A DNA stretch of 64,000 nt from Streptomyces sp. TG1A-60 (GCF_037201975.1 NZ_CP147520.1:7762502-7826501); one strand, 5' to 3'. Counted from the stretch's first letter, positions 18,871 to 30,424 are shown. Made by a program: numbers and translations. The notes: a model not told the origin generated them from the letters alone.

Positions 18871-18884
18871 TGGAAGCGCTTCCA
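18871..18884. promoter_or_regulatory. Palindromic LacI-type operator TGGAAGCGCTTCCA
   Basis: A perfect 14-bp palindrome with the central CG typical of LacI-family operators lies about 210 bases upstream of the rhamnogalacturonan lyase gene. Together with the second inverted repeat nearby it suggests substrate-responsive repression. No regulator gene is found in the vicinity. Confidence 0.6.
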
Positions 18885-19316
18885 TCTGGGTGCGGGAGGC
18901 GGAAGGTCCGACAGCCTGCTCGACCGCGTGCAAGGACGGCGGGCCACGCCGCGCGACGAACCATGACGAGGCGAGGTGGACCGGGCTTCGATCCATGCGT
19001 GCAGACCGCCGTCCGGAGGTGCCGTGTCAGTCCCGGCCCGTTCCCCGCAGAAGGTGTCCTCACCGCCGCGAAGCGCATCGGCCTTGGCGCCGTCGTGCTC
19101 TGGTCCCGGGCGCGTTCCACGGTGAGCATGCCGCTCGCCCGCCATGACGACGCCACCCCATGACGCCCGCCGGCCGGTACGACGGCCGAGGCCGCCGTGT
19201 GTTCGCGCGACGGCCGGGAGCCGCGGCCGAACCACGCCGAGTACCCCGCGGTCGTCCGCGCATTCCACTGGGAACGGTTCTCTTCGGGGCGACCGAGATC
19301 TCCGCACCAGGCTTTG

Positions 19317-19332
19317 GTTGTCGTACGACAAC
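19317..19332. promoter_or_regulatory. Perfect 16-bp palindrome GTTGTCGTACGACAAC
   Basis: It lies about 140 bases upstream of the hybrid kinase gene in the long intergenic region 18885-19472, which otherwise contains no recognisable gene. The form (TTGTCG/CGACAA around TA) fits GntR-type operators. It may control the kinase gene or be left from a lost sugar operon. Confidence 0.55.
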
Positions 19333-19472
19333 TGAGTTAACCTTCACCGGATTTTCTCAACCGGCCGATCCATGAACCGCGGAAATGCGGACGGTGAGCG
19401 GGCCTTTCACGGCCCGGCGCGGGTTCCGAGTCCTCGGCGTGAGGGCTCTTGGGGAGCGGAACGAGGGTGCGC

Positions 19473-22400
19473 ATGAGCAGCAAGACGATCGAGGCCCCCG
19501 ACCAGGCCCCGGGCGAGCAGGAGCTACGGCAACTCCTGGCCGGACTGACCGCCGTACGGGACGGCGACTTCGGCACCCGGCTGCCGTCCGACGGCGAGGG
19601 CCTGCTCGGCGACATCGCCACGGTCTTCAACGGCATGGTGGACCAACTGTCCGTGTTCACCTCGGAAGTGACGCGGGTGGCGCGTGAGGTGGGCACCGAG
19701 GGCACGCTCGGCGGTCAGGCCGAGGTGCCGGGGGTCTCGGGCACCTGGGCCGACCTGACCGAGTCGGTCAACGCCATGGCGGGGAATCTGACCACCCAGG
19801 TGCGCGACATCGCACAGGTCGCGACCGCCGTCGCCAAGGGGGACCTGTCGCAGAAGATCGACGTCCCGGCGCGGGGCGAGATCCTGCAGCTGAAGGAGAC
19901 CGTCAACACGATGGTCGACCAGCTCTCCGCGTTCGCCGACGAGGTCACGCGTGTCGCGCGCGAAGTCGGCAGCGAGGGCCGGCTCGGTGGACAGGCCCAG
20001 GTGCCCGGCGTCGGCGGCGTGTGGCGCGACCTGACCGATTCGGTGAACTTCATGGCGGGCAACCTCACCTCCCAGGTCCGCAACGTCGCCCAGGTGACCA
20101 CGGCGGTGGCTCAGGGCGATCTCTCCCAGAAGATCACCGTGGACGCCCGTGGTGAGATCCTGGAGCTGAAGAACACCATCAACACGATGGTCGACCAGCT
20201 CTCCGGCTTCGCCGACGAGGTCACCCGTGTCGCCCGCGAGGTCGGCACCGAGGGACGGCTCGGCGGACAGGCGGACGTCAAGGGAGTGAAGGGCACCTGG
20301 CACGACCTCACGGACTCCGTGAACTTCATGGCGGGCAACCTCACCTCCCAGGTCCGCAACGTCGCCCAGGTGGCCACGGCGGTGGCTCAGGGCGATCTCT
20401 CCCAGAAGATCACCGTGGACGCCCGTGGTGAGATCCTGGAGCTGAAGAACACCATCAACACGATGGTCGACCAGCTCTCCGGCTTCGCCGACGAGGTCAC
20501 CCGTGTCGCCCGCGAAGTCGGCACGGAGGGCAACCTGGGCGGACAGGCCATCGTCCGGGGCGCGTCGGGGACCTGGAAGGACCTGACGGACAACGTCAAC
20601 GTGATGGCGTCGAACCTGACCGGCCAGGTCCGCTCGATCGCCCAGGTCGCCACGGCCGTCGCACGCGGCGATCTGTCCCAGAAGATCATGGTCGAGGCCA
20701 AGGGCGAGGTCGCGGCCCTGGCGGACGTCATCAACACGATGGTCGACACGCTCTCCGCGTTCGCCGACGAGGTCACCCGTGTCGCCCGCGAGGTCGGCAC
20801 CGAGGGACGTCTCGGGGGCCAGGCTCACGTGCCGAACGTCGCGGGCACGTGGAAGGACCTGACGGACAACGTCAACTCGATGGCCAACAACCTCACCGGC
20901 CAGGTCCGCAACATCGCCCTGGTGACGACGGCCGTGGCCAACGGCGACCTGTCGAAGAAGATCGACGTCGATGCCCGTGGTGAGATCCTGGAGCTGAAGA
21001 CCACCATCAACACGATGGTCGACCAGCTGTCGTCGTTCGCCGCCGAGGTCACCCGTGTCGCCCGTGAGGTCGGCAGCGAGGGCCGGCTCGGCGGACAGGC
21101 GGAGGTGGAGGGTGTCGAGGGCACCTGGAAGCGGCTGACGGAGAACGTCAACGAACTGGCCGGCAACCTCACCCGCCAGGTCCGGGCGATCGCCGAGGTG
21201 GCGAGCGCGGTCGCCGAGGGCGACCTGACCCGCTCGATCACCGTGGAGGCGTCGGGCGAGGTCGCCGAACTGAAGGACAACATCAACTCCATGGTGGAGT
21301 CCCTGCGTGAGACCACGCGGGCCAACCAGGAGCAGGACTGGCTGAAGACCAACCTCGCCCGGATCTCCGGCCTGATGCAGGGCCACCGCGACCTGTCCGT
21401 CGTCGCCGAGCTCATCATGGACGAGCTCACGCCGCTGGTCTCGGCGCAGTACGGCGCCTTCTACCTCGCCGAGGACACCACGCGCGGTCCCGAGCTCCGG
21501 CTGGTGGGCTCCTACGGCTATCCCGACGAGACCGACCGGCCCGACCGCATCCCCGTCGGGCGCTCGCTGGTCGGGCAAGCGGCGCGCAACCGCCGGCCCA
21601 TCAGCGTGGCGGAGCTGCCGCCGGGGTACGTGACCATCTCCTCCGGTCTCGGTCAGGCCGTGCCCGGCGCTCTGATGGTGCTGCCCATCGTGGTCGAGGA
21701 CCAGGTCCTCGGTGTCATCGAGCTGGGCTCCGTCAGCCGCTTCACCCAGATCCACCAGGACTTCCTCGCCCAGCTGATGCCGACCATCGGCGTCAACCTC
21801 AACACCATCGTGGCCAACGCGCGTACCGAGGAACTACTGGGGGAGTCCCAGCGGCTGACCGCCGAACTCCAGGCACGGTCGGAGGAGTTGCAGGTGCAGC
21901 AGGACGAACTGCAGCGCTCCAACGCCGAACTGGAGGAGAAGGCCTCCCTGCTGGCCTCGCAGAACAGTGACATCGAGGCCAAGAACTTGGAGATCGAGCA
22001 GGCACGGCAGGAGCTGGAGACACGCGCACAACAGCTGTCCCTGGCGTCGAAGTACAAGTCGGAGTTCCTGGCGAACATGAGCCACGAACTGCGCACCCCG
22101 CTCAACAGCCTGCTGATCCTCGCCCAGTTGCTGGCGCAGAACCCCTCGCGCAACCTCACGCCCAAGCAGGTCGAGTACGCGGGCATCATCCACTCGGCGG
22201 GTTCGGACCTGTTGCAGCTGATCAACGACATCCTCGACCTGTCGAAGGTCGAGGCCGGCAAGATGGATGTCACCCCCGAGCGTGTCCCGCTGGGCAAGCT
22301 GCTGGAGTACGTCGAGGCGACGTTCCGGCCGATGACGACGCAGAAGAGTCTCGACTTCACGGTGGGTACCGCGCCGGGCACGCCCGCCGACCTGCTCACC

Positions 22401-23744
22401 GACGACTCCCGGCTGCGGCAGATCCTGCGCAATCTACTGTCGAACGCGGTGAAGTTCACCGAACAGGGGGGCGTCGCACTGCGCATCGAACCCGCCGCCG
22501 ACCGGGAGGTGCCCACGGGCGTCCACCGCGGCGGTCCCGTCGTGGCCTTCCGGGTGAAGGACACCGGTATCGGCATCCCCCCGCAGCAACTGGATACGAT
22601 CTTCGGGGCCTTCCAGCAGGCGGACGGCACCACCAGCCGCAAATACGGCGGCACCGGCCTCGGCCTGTCCATCACCCGGGAGATCGCCCATCTGCTCGGC
22701 GGCGCCGTCACGGTCGACAGCACGCCCGGTCAGGGCACCACCTTCACCCTCTACCTCCCCGTGGCACGCGCCGACTTCGAGGATCTGCTCGACGGCGGCG
22801 GCCGACCGACGGAGCACCCGCACACCACCGGCCCGGAACTCCCGCCGGCCTCCCGGCCGGACGCCGCTTCCACCCCGGTTCCCGAGCAGCGCCGACGCCG
22901 CCTGCTCGTCGTCGAAGACCGCCCGCGCGGACTGCTGACCCTCGTCGCCGAGCGTGCGGTCGCGGACATCGCGCCCGACCCCGACAACCGGCTCGGGGCG
23001 ATCGACATCATCACGGCGATCGGGGCGCAGGAAGCGGCGAGCACGCTGGCCGCCGAACCCTGTCACTGCGTCGTCCTCGAACTGGGCATGCCCGACGACG
23101 AGGGTGCGCGCCTGCTGGATGCCATGGAGGGTGACTCGGCGCTGGCCAGCGTGCCCGTGCTCGTGCACACCGGTCATCGGGTGAACCCGGCGCACGAGCA
23201 GACGCTGCGCTCCCGTGCGAAGGGCCGCCCCCTGGACTTCCTGTCCAGCCTGGACGAACTGCGCGAACGGATCACCCTGCACCTGTCCGCCGAGGAACCG
23301 GGGGACGTGCTGTCACTGGTACGTGTCGAGGAGCCCCAGCGCCCGGCCGCGCAGGTCGTCGACGGCGCCTTCCTCGGCCGTACGGTGCTCGTGGTCGACG
23401 ACGACGCGCGCAACCTGTTCGCGCTGAGCGGGATGCTGGAGTTGCAGGGCTTCCACGTCCTGCACGCCGACAACGGCCGCAAGGGCATCGAGATGCTGCT
23501 CGCCCATCCGGACGTCTCGCTGGTCCTGATGGACGTGATGATGCCGGAGATGGACGGTTACACCGCCACCGCGGAGATCCGCGCGATGCCCCGGTACGCC
23601 GATCTGCCCATCATCGCCGTCACCGCGAAGGCCATGCCCGGCGACCAGGAGAAGAGCCTCGCGTCGGGCGCGAACGACTACGTCACCAAGCCCGTCGACA
23701 CCGACGACCTCATCGGCCGCGTCCGACGCTGGCTGTCCGTGTGA
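19473..23744 (+). CDS. HAMP-repeat hybrid sensor histidine kinase with two receiver domains
   Basis: 1423 residues from ATG (GAGGG five bases upstream). There is no membrane segment. About seven HAMP units of 92 residues fill residues 20-610 (motif DGTMVDQL-like NTMVDQLS...[16 protein letters not shown]). A GAF domain follows (about 630-790), then a coiled coil (790-860). The HisKA H-box is [14 protein letters not shown] (H871). The HATPase has [18 protein letters not shown] and GGTGLGLS. Two REC domains follow: the first (about 1145-1270) has Glu at the phosphoacceptor position (E1203), the second has a normal Asp (D1354, [10 protein letters not shown]). The layout resembles OsaA of Streptomyces and fungal group III kinases, which sense osmotic stress. 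Confidence 0.93.
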   Translation: MSSKTIEAPDQAPGEQELRQLLAGLTAVRDGDFGTRLPSDGEGLLGDIATVFNGMVDQLSVFTSEVTRVAREVGTEGTLGGQAEVPGVSGTWADLTESVNAMAGNLTTQVRDIAQVATAVAKGDLSQKIDVPARGEILQLKETVNTMVDQLSAFADEVTRVAREVGSEGRLGGQAQVPGVGGVWRDLTDSVNFMAGNLTSQVRNVAQVTTAVAQGDLSQKITVDARGEILELKNTINTMVDQLSGFADEVTRVAREVGTEGRLGGQADVKGVKGTWHDLTDSVNFMAGNLTSQVRNVAQVATAVAQGDLSQKITVDARGEILELKNTINTMVDQLSGFADEVTRVAREVGTEGNLGGQAIVRGASGTWKDLTDNVNVMASNLTGQVRSIAQVATAVARGDLSQKIMVEAKGEVAALADVINTMVDTLSAFADEVTRVAREVGTEGRLGGQAHVPNVAGTWKDLTDNVNSMANNLTGQVRNIALVTTAVANGDLSKKIDVDARGEILELKTTINTMVDQLSSFAAEVTRVAREVGSEGRLGGQAEVEGVEGTWKRLTENVNELAGNLTRQVRAIAEVASAVAEGDLTRSITVEASGEVAELKDNINSMVESLRETTRANQEQDWLKTNLARISGLMQGHRDLSVVAELIMDELTPLVSAQYGAFYLAEDTTRGPELRLVGSYGYPDETDRPDRIPVGRSLVGQAARNRRPISVAELPPGYVTISSGLGQAVPGALMVLPIVVEDQVLGVIELGSVSRFTQIHQDFLAQLMPTIGVNLNTIVANARTEELLGESQRLTAELQARSEELQVQQDELQRSNAELEEKASLLASQNSDIEAKNLEIEQARQELETRAQQLSLASKYKSEFLANMSHELRTPLNSLLILAQLLAQNPSRNLTPKQVEYAGIIHSAGSDLLQLINDILDLSKVEAGKMDVTPERVPLGKLLEYVEATFRPMTTQKSLDFTVGTAPGTPADLLTDDSRLRQILRNLLSNAVKFTEQGGVALRIEPAADREVPTGVHRGGPVVAFRVKDTGIGIPPQQLDTIFGAFQQADGTTSRKYGGTGLGLSITREIAHLLGGAVTVDSTPGQGTTFTLYLPVARADFEDLLDGGGRPTEHPHTTGPELPPASRPDAASTPVPEQRRRRLLVVEDRPRGLLTLVAERAVADIAPDPDNRLGAIDIITAIGAQEAASTLAAEPCHCVVLELGMPDDEGARLLDAMEGDSALASVPVLVHTGHRVNPAHEQTLRSRAKGRPLDFLSSLDELRERITLHLSAEEPGDVLSLVRVEEPQRPAAQVVDGAFLGRTVLVVDDDARNLFALSGMLELQGFHVLHADNGRKGIEMLLAHPDVSLVLMDVMMPEMDGYTATAEIRAMPRYADLPIIAVTAKAMPGDQEKSLASGANDYVTKPVDTDDLIGRVRRWLSV
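20043..20524 (+). repeat. Near-identical tandem HAMP-coding units (276-bp period)
   Basis: Positions 20043-20248 and 20319-20524 are almost identical at DNA level, offset by exactly 276 bp (92 codons, one HAMP unit). Other units in the gene are diverged. This points to recent unit duplication or gene conversion inside the kinase gene. Confidence 0.8.
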
Positions 23745-24035
23745 CGCGGAGACACACCGTCGCGCGCACCAGCCGACCGCGTGGTGTCCCTGGACGCCCG
23801 AGCCGAGGAACAGGTCAACCGTGAGCAACTCCCACCAGTCGGCTGAGCCGCAGGACGTCGGTGCCCCGACGGACGAGCCGTCCGCCGACGATCCGACGGC
23901 GGGCATCGGTCCCCTGGCCACCGACCGACCCGCCAGGGCGCCCGTCGCCCACGGCGGCGACGGTCCCGCCGCGACCGGTACGACGGGGAAGACGAAAAAG
24001 GGCAGCCCTCCCCGGTCGGCAGACTCGCGGCGACC

Positions 24036-26348
24036 GTGGAGCGGTTGCGCCGCGAGGTGCAGGCGGCCCAGGCGGAAGCGGACGGGCGTGCCGTGATCGA
24101 GCTGGCCAAGGGCATTCTTGTCGAGCGGCTCGGGTGCGGTCCGTCACAGGCGGCACGGCAGCTCGCCGAGCTGGCCGAACAAGCGGGCGTGGCACCGCTC
24201 GAATTCGCCGTCGAGGTCATCAACCAGGCCGCGCGTGACCGGCTCTCCGACGTGACGACCGCCTTCCTCGCGACCACGGCGGACCACAGCGCCCCCACCG
24301 ACCCGCCGGGGAGCGGCTCCTTCGCCGTACGGCTGCGGACCGCCGAGAGTGGTGCGCTTGCCGCCCACGACGCCCAGGCCGTGGCCGACTCCCTGCTGGA
24401 ACACGCTCTGACACCGCTCGGCGCGGAAGCCGTGGCCATCTGGTCGCTGGGCGCCGACGGCTCCCTCACCCTGGCGGGCAGCGCGGGGTTCCCGGCCGTG
24501 GAGGCAGCACGCTGGCGGTACGTACCGCCGGGCGTGGTGACCGTGGCACGTCGCGGGCTCGGCGAACGAACGGGCCAGTGGATCGGCTGCCTGTCGGAGA
24601 CCGGCCTGCCCTCCATCGGCCGGCACCACCACCCCGACGGCGGCCGGGTCGCCGTACCCGCGGGTACCGGCGGCCGGATCCACGGGGTGCTGGAAATCGT
24701 CTGGCCCGCGCCGCTGGATCCCCAGCCCCCGCAGATCGTCCGTCAGGTCGAAGCTCTGGCCGAGCTGTGCGCGCACACGCTGGAGACCTGTGCCCCGCAC
24801 CACCCCGACGGCGACGCGCGGGCCGGGATTTTGTCGGACGTCACCGAACTGATGGACCTGGCCGACGGCCTCCACGACCCCGCTCTGGTGCTCGTCCCGC
24901 ATCTCGACGCCACCGGGGAACTGGCTGACTTCCGTATCCAGCACGTCAACAGCCGCTTCCTCGACCCGGCCGGCCGGCCGCGAGGTGTCGTCAACGGAGC
25001 TCTGCTGCTGGAGACGTATCCGATGGCCGCCGGCGAGAGCGAGCTGTTCGAGCAGATCGAACGGGTCTACGCCACGGGCGAGCCGTTCCGTGCCCACCGC
25101 ATGCGGCTCACGGCCCTGGTGGACGATGTCCCGCTGGCGGCGGTCGCCGACATCAACGTCAGCCGGCACGGCGGCAGCGTCCTGCTCATCTGGCGCATAG
25201 AGGACGAGACGGCACGGCTGGCGAGCCTGCTCCAGCACGCCCAGCGCCTCGGCCGCATCGGCGGTTTCGAGGAGAACCTCCTCACCGGCGAGATCACCTG
25301 GAACGGCCAGCTCTACAGCCTCTACGGCAAGCCCTCCGTCAGCGGCCCGGTCCCGCTGGAGGACCTGCCCGCCCACGCCCACCCCGACGACGCCGTCGCC
25401 ATCGGCAGGTTTCTGCGCACCGTGCTGCACCACCGCCGTCCCGCGTCCGCGGCCTTCCGGCTCCAGCGGCCCGACGGCGTCACCCGGCACATCCGCGTGG
25501 TGGCCGAGCCGGTCCTCGACTCCGACGGCCGCCTGTCCGTCGTCCGGGGCGCCTACCAGGACATCTCCGCCCACCACTGGACGGAGGTCGCCCTCGCCGC
25601 CACCCGCGACCAGCTCGCCCACACCGAGCAGCAGGCGAGCGAACGCAACCGGCTCGCCCTCCAGCTCCAGCACGCGATCATGCCCCCGGCGCAGGCCCCG
25701 CTGGAGGCTCCCGGACTGCGTGTGGCCGTTCGCTACCGGCCCGCGGAGACCCAGCACCTGGTCGGCGGCGACTGGTACGACGCGGTCGTGCTGCCGTCTC
25801 GGCTGGTGCTGCTGTGCGTGGGAGACGTCGCCGGACACGGCATCGAGGCCGCCACCAGCATGGTCGTCCTGCGCAACGCGCTGCGCGGTCTCGCCGTGAC
25901 GGGCGCCGGACCGGGCCAGTTGCTGTCCTGGCTCAACATGGTGGCCCACCACCTGACCGGAGCCGTCACCGCCACAGCCGTCTGCGGCCTGTACGACCCC
26001 GACCGCCACACCCTGCGCTGGGCCAGGGCAGGGCATCTGCCACCCGTCCTGGTACGCGGCAGCGAAGCGACGCCACTGCCCTTGCTCAAGGGACTGCTGC
26101 TCGGTGCCCTGCCCGAGGCGACGTACGAGGAACACGAGGTCCAACTCGCCGTCGACGACACCCTGCTGATGTACACGGACGGCCTGATAGAACGGCGTGA
26201 CCGGTCCGTGGAAGAATCCCTGGCCCAGTTGCTGACGGCCGCCCGCACGGTCCCGCCCACGCTCGACCAGCACTTGGACCGCCTGCTCACCCACAGCAGG
26301 TCCGACACGGACGACGACACCTGCATCGTGGGCGTCCGGGTAGCCTAG
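24036..26348 (+). CDS. SpoIIE-type PP2C phosphatase with ANTAR, GAF and PAS domains
   Basis: 770 residues from the GTG used here. The order is an ANTAR-like helical domain (about 1-70, ELAKGILVERLGCGPSQAAR), GAF (about 105-255), PAS folds (about 290-400 and 405-510, with IGGFEENLLTGEITWNGQLY) and a C-terminal SpoIIE/PP2C phosphatase (about 545-770). The metal-binding motifs are VGGDWYDAV, VGDVAGHGIEAATSM and MYTDGLIERR. It would dephosphorylate an anti-sigma antagonist. Coding signal extends upstream in another frame from a GTG at 23821 (SNSHQSAEPQDVG...). The two parts join only by a one-base shift near the AAAAAGGG run at about 24000, so the true start is probably 23821 with a frameshift or sequencing error. 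Confidence 0.85.
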   Translation: MERLRREVQAAQAEADGRAVIELAKGILVERLGCGPSQAARQLAELAEQAGVAPLEFAVEVINQAARDRLSDVTTAFLATTADHSAPTDPPGSGSFAVRLRTAESGALAAHDAQAVADSLLEHALTPLGAEAVAIWSLGADGSLTLAGSAGFPAVEAARWRYVPPGVVTVARRGLGERTGQWIGCLSETGLPSIGRHHHPDGGRVAVPAGTGGRIHGVLEIVWPAPLDPQPPQIVRQVEALAELCAHTLETCAPHHPDGDARAGILSDVTELMDLADGLHDPALVLVPHLDATGELADFRIQHVNSRFLDPAGRPRGVVNGALLLETYPMAAGESELFEQIERVYATGEPFRAHRMRLTALVDDVPLAAVADINVSRHGGSVLLIWRIEDETARLASLLQHAQRLGRIGGFEENLLTGEITWNGQLYSLYGKPSVSGPVPLEDLPAHAHPDDAVAIGRFLRTVLHHRRPASAAFRLQRPDGVTRHIRVVAEPVLDSDGRLSVVRGAYQDISAHHWTEVALAATRDQLAHTEQQASERNRLALQLQHAIMPPAQAPLEAPGLRVAVRYRPAETQHLVGGDWYDAVVLPSRLVLLCVGDVAGHGIEAATSMVVLRNALRGLAVTGAGPGQLLSWLNMVAHHLTGAVTATAVCGLYDPDRHTLRWARAGHLPPVLVRGSEATPLPLLKGLLLGALPEATYEEHEVQLAVDDTLLMYTDGLIERRDRSVEESLAQLLTAARTVPPTLDQHLDRLLTHSRSDTDDDTCIVGVRVA

Positions 26349-26540
26349 TAGGTGCTGTGAAAGTCGCGCGCACCGGCACGCGGGCTCGGCCACTCGCACT
26401 GCTGTACGAACGTGGCCGCGAAGGCCATGGCCGTGCCGTCGTCGTCGCGCCAGAGCTTGGCGATGGCCAGGGTTTCGGTTGCTCCGGTTGCGGCCGTCGA
26501 AGCCGGACACGTCGAGGTCGGCCGGCCCAGGACCGCTGCC
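26345..26540 (-). pseudogene. C-terminal remnant of an unidentified gene
   Basis: The minus-strand frame ending at TAG (26345-26347) shows strong GC3 bias and a plausible protein end (TETLAIAKLWRDDDGTAMAF, then FVQQCEWPSP, ending ARDFHSTY). It converges on, and slightly overlaps, the phosphatase gene stop. No start codon with ribosome site precedes it and codon bias disappears upstream of about 26540, so the 5' part seems lost. I do not recognise the family. Confidence 0.35.
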
Positions 26541-26904
26541 GCGTTCGGCCTGGCAGGTGCGCCCGGCCTCGAACCGTGTGGTCAGCCGCGTGGTCGCGAC
26601 GATTCCGATCCGTTGCGGAAGCTCCCGGCCGCAACCCTTGCCTGGTGGTCCGGTGGGCGGCCGTCACCGACCTCACCGGGAACGTCGCCGCCGTCGGATA
26701 CGACCTCCGGTCCGGTCAGCCCCACTTTGTGCGCGCAGTTGGCGGCCCTGGCGCCGAAGGTCCGCCTGGGGCCTGTCAGCGCCACCGAGGCCGCCGACCG
26801 GACGGCGGGCCGTACGGTCGCCCGTCCTGCGGATCCTCGCGCCGGGATCCGTGCCCGCCTCTGGCGACGTCACCCCTCGGACGGAGGCCCGCCCGAGGCC
26901 GAGC
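26541..26904. other. Stretch without a recognisable gene
   Basis: About 360 bases with several overlapping open frames on both strands, none with family resemblance or a convincing ribosome site. Probably decayed sequence. Confidence 0.35.
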
Positions 26905-27195
26905 TCACCGTTTGCCGGTGACCTCGGCGACGTTGTCGGCGCCGGCCGCTTCGTCCTGGGCCATGCGTAGGCAGCGCCGGATCGCTTCGACCGACATGTC
27001 GAGTGCCTCGGACGCTGACTGCTCATTGCCGAACACCCGTACTGCCTCTGCGACAGCCACGGCCAGTTCGGCTTCGGCCTTGCGGACCTTGATCTCGGCC
27101 TTGTCCACGGTGTCGACAACCGACAACTGGCGGCGTTGCTTCTCCTGAAGCCGCTGTTTACGGGAAAGCGTCTTGTCAGCGTTCTGCGCAGTCAT
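26905..27195 (-). CDS. Small coiled-coil protein of unknown function
   Basis: 96 residues from MTAQNADKTLSRKQ. The central half is a charged heptad-rich helix (KQRLQEKQRRQLSVVDTVD, then AEIKVRKAEAELAVAVAEAV) and is followed by a helix-turn-like SASEALDMSVEAIRRCLRM. The last part could be a degenerate HTH. Codon use is less biased than in neighbouring genes and the GC content drops near the start, consistent with acquired DNA. Not assigned to a family. Confidence 0.55.
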   Translation of the reverse strand: MTAQNADKTLSRKQRLQEKQRRQLSVVDTVDKAEIKVRKAEAELAVAVAEAVRVFGNEQSASEALDMSVEAIRRCLRMAQDEAAGADNVAEVTGKR

Positions 27196-27450
27196 GACCA
27201 AGATCATAAACGGCTGGGCATCCCATGTGAAACCGTCAACTTCCCTGCCGTGCTCTGGGGTTCATGGCCACAAGCTCAGCGGACTGTAGCTGTTCTGCCG
27301 CCTCCGGGTCCCAGTCGGCCGCCGGAACCGTCGGACGGCTCACGGCGCCCCTTGGGGGTCTCGGAAGCTAAGAGGGGCGGTGCGGTCCGTCGTTCCGTAG
27401 CCCGCCAACGAGACGGTCGCTAGTCGGGGCACCCCACCCCACCGCACGTC

Positions 27451-28215
27451 TCACGACTCGGCGCCTGCATTTCCACCCCCAGCTGCCCAGCCACTCCGGA
27501 CGGCCTCCCAGGGCCGGGGGCCGGTGCCGTCCGTCCATGCCTGGAGAATCTCCCCGTCCACGCACACGATCCCGCACCGGTCGGCGTACTCCGCCGCCGG
27601 GGTGGTGAAGTCGCTTGTGGTGACCAGTACGGCGATGTCGGCATCGTGGACGGTGAAGCACGTGCCGCCGAAGCGCTGAAGATCCTGGGAGCCGACCCGA
27701 TGGGAGTCGTCGTAGTACTTGCACTGGATGACGACCCGGCACCCGTCAGGGGTCACGGCCACGACATCGGCGCCCAGGTCCCCGGCCCCTCCCACGACGT
27801 CGACGGCAGAGCAACCGTCGCGTTCGCAGAGGGCGGCGATCGCCTCCTCGAACTCCTCGGGCGTCAGGGCGTCGTAGCCGGTGGTGACCTCGGCGGCCGG
27901 GCGCTGACGGGGAACCGCGGGAGCCTCCAGCTCGTCGGCTGCCTCCCTCGCCGCCTCGTCGAGCGCCGCTGCAGCCCGGCGGGCCGCTCGCGCCACGTGC
28001 AACCGGCGCCCCAGGCCGACGAAGCCCGCGACACCTACCACGACCAGGACGAACACCCAGGCGGGACGCCGCTCGACAGCACCGGCCACCATGCGAGCCG
28101 CGAAGCCCAGGAGGCTGACGACCACAGCGAGAAGGACGAAGAACAAGGCGGTTGAACGAAGGTCGAATCCGTGCCGGCGCTTCGCAGGCGGCGTACGACG
28201 CGTAGGTGCGGTCAC
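27451..28215 (-). CDS. Membrane-anchored Mrr-type restriction endonuclease domain protein
   Basis: About 254 residues. The start is probably GTG 28215 (VTAPTRRTPP), because AGGAGG lies six bases upstream of it; an ATG at 28230 would place the ribosome site inside the coding region. Two membrane helices (about residues 22-45 and 53-70) precede a helical linker and an Mrr catalytic domain (about 115-235). This has LTPEEFEEAIAALCERDGC, the D-(E/Q)xK core GDLGADVVA...VVIQCKYY, and GIVCVDGEIL. Membrane-anchored Mrr-like proteins occur widely in actinobacteria. A role in restricting modified DNA is possible but unproven. Confidence 0.8.
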   Translation of the reverse strand: MTAPTRRTPPAKRRHGFDLRSTALFFVLLAVVVSLLGFAARMVAGAVERRPAWVFVLVVVGVAGFVGLGRRLHVARAARRAAAALDEAAREAADELEAPAVPRQRPAAEVTTGYDALTPEEFEEAIAALCERDGCSAVDVVGGAGDLGADVVAVTPDGCRVVIQCKYYDDSHRVGSQDLQRFGGTCFTVHDADIAVLVTTSDFTTPAAEYADRCGIVCVDGEILQAWTDGTGPRPWEAVRSGWAAGGGNAGAES

Positions 28216-28230
28216 GACATGCCTCCTCAT

Positions 28231-28634
28231 AGGACCGATAGGAAGATCACTGCCATCGTCTGCCCGAGATCAGGACCTTCATCGCTCCCGTCGCCGCGCC
28301 GGACGCCTCACTCGGCGGTGCCGTCCTGACGATCCGAAGGCGGCCCGCGCGGCGGCCGTAGCGGACGAACCTGACTGGCCGGCGTGGGCGTCGACGCTGA
28401 ACTTCCGACCGAAGAACGAGGCGGGCAAGAGCGCTTGTGCTCATCCCTCGCGCCATGTCGGCTTTGCCAACCGTCAGCCCGACCTCGCGCGGTGCGTACC
28501 TGGAGGGACATGGGTTCCTGGTCGGCGGGGTCGATTTGGACGGCTACCACGGCACTTGAAGCGATGGACGGCGTTGAACTGGAACGGTGGATCACTCCGC
28601 ACGTCGCGAGGACATCGACCAGGAAATCCCGCCG
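28231..28634. other. Degenerate stretch before the IS3 element
   Basis: About 400 bases with no intact gene. One plus-strand frame near 28590-28672 ends ...PRGEQDQADDKDTM and a stop, and looks as if it was the end of a gene, but nothing upstream in that frame supports it. Confidence 0.35.
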
Positions 28635-28728
28635 CTCCCTCGCGGCGAACAGGACCAGGCCGACGACAAGGACACCATGTGAGGGGCCTCGGTCGAACGG
28701 ACCCGTGCCCGGGGCGCGGACATCGACT
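28635..28728. repeat. 94-bp direct repeat, left copy
   Basis: This 94-bp sequence (starting CTCCCTCGCGGCG) directly abuts the left end of the IS3 element and recurs perfectly at 30049-30142, directly abutting its right end. That is far longer than the 3-4 bp duplication normal for IS3. Confidence 0.92.
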
Positions 28729-28758
28729 TGTCAAGCCTCGGGTTTCGTGGAGACTGAG

Positions 28759-29996
<1,238 letters not shown>

Positions 29997-30048
29997 GATC
30001 GGCATCCTTCCGGGTCTTCGATGCCTCCATCAAACCCGGGGCGGTTCA

Positions 30049-30142
30049 CTCCCTCGCGGCGAACAGGACCAGGCCGACGACAAGGACACCATGTGAGGGG
30101 CCTCGGTCGAACGGACCCGTGCCCGGGGCGCGGACATCGACT
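30049..30142. repeat. 94-bp direct repeat, right copy
   Basis: Second copy of the sequence at 28635-28728, beginning at the first base after the IS3 right end. The unique sequence that follows presumably continued from the original locus. Confidence 0.92.
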
Positions 30143-30364
30143 GTCTGGGCAGCGCCTCCTGCACGGGCCCCGGGGGAGCTTCATACCGTCGCTTCCCGTA
30201 CAGCGGGGTGCGATGAGCCCCGCGGTGACCCGAGGGCTGGGGGCTGCTGGAGGTGCGGGGTCCTGTTCCTGGCACAGGCATGGCCCCGAGCCTGACGGCC
30301 GTGTACCCGCGGGTAGACCGGTGACAACCAGTGTGTGCGGGACGTGAGAGGCCAACGGAAATGA

Positions 30365-30397
30365 GTGGGGGCGCACCGGCGTTCGGTGCGCCCCCAC
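30365..30397. terminator. Strong hairpin terminator
   Basis: A perfect 14-bp GC-rich stem (GTGGGGGCGCACCG / CGGTGCGCCCCCAC) with loop GCGTT lies 28 bases downstream of the minus-strand hydrophobic-protein gene. No U-tract follows, as is common in Streptomyces. Confidence 0.75.
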
Positions 30398-30424
30398 GCC
30401 GCGTCCGGCATCTAGGAATGCGCT

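Noticed and set aside
24144..26510. 788-codon minus-strand frame opposite the SpoIIE phosphatase
   Set aside because: Shadow frame; the plus strand has ANTAR, GAF, PAS and PP2C motifs in order.
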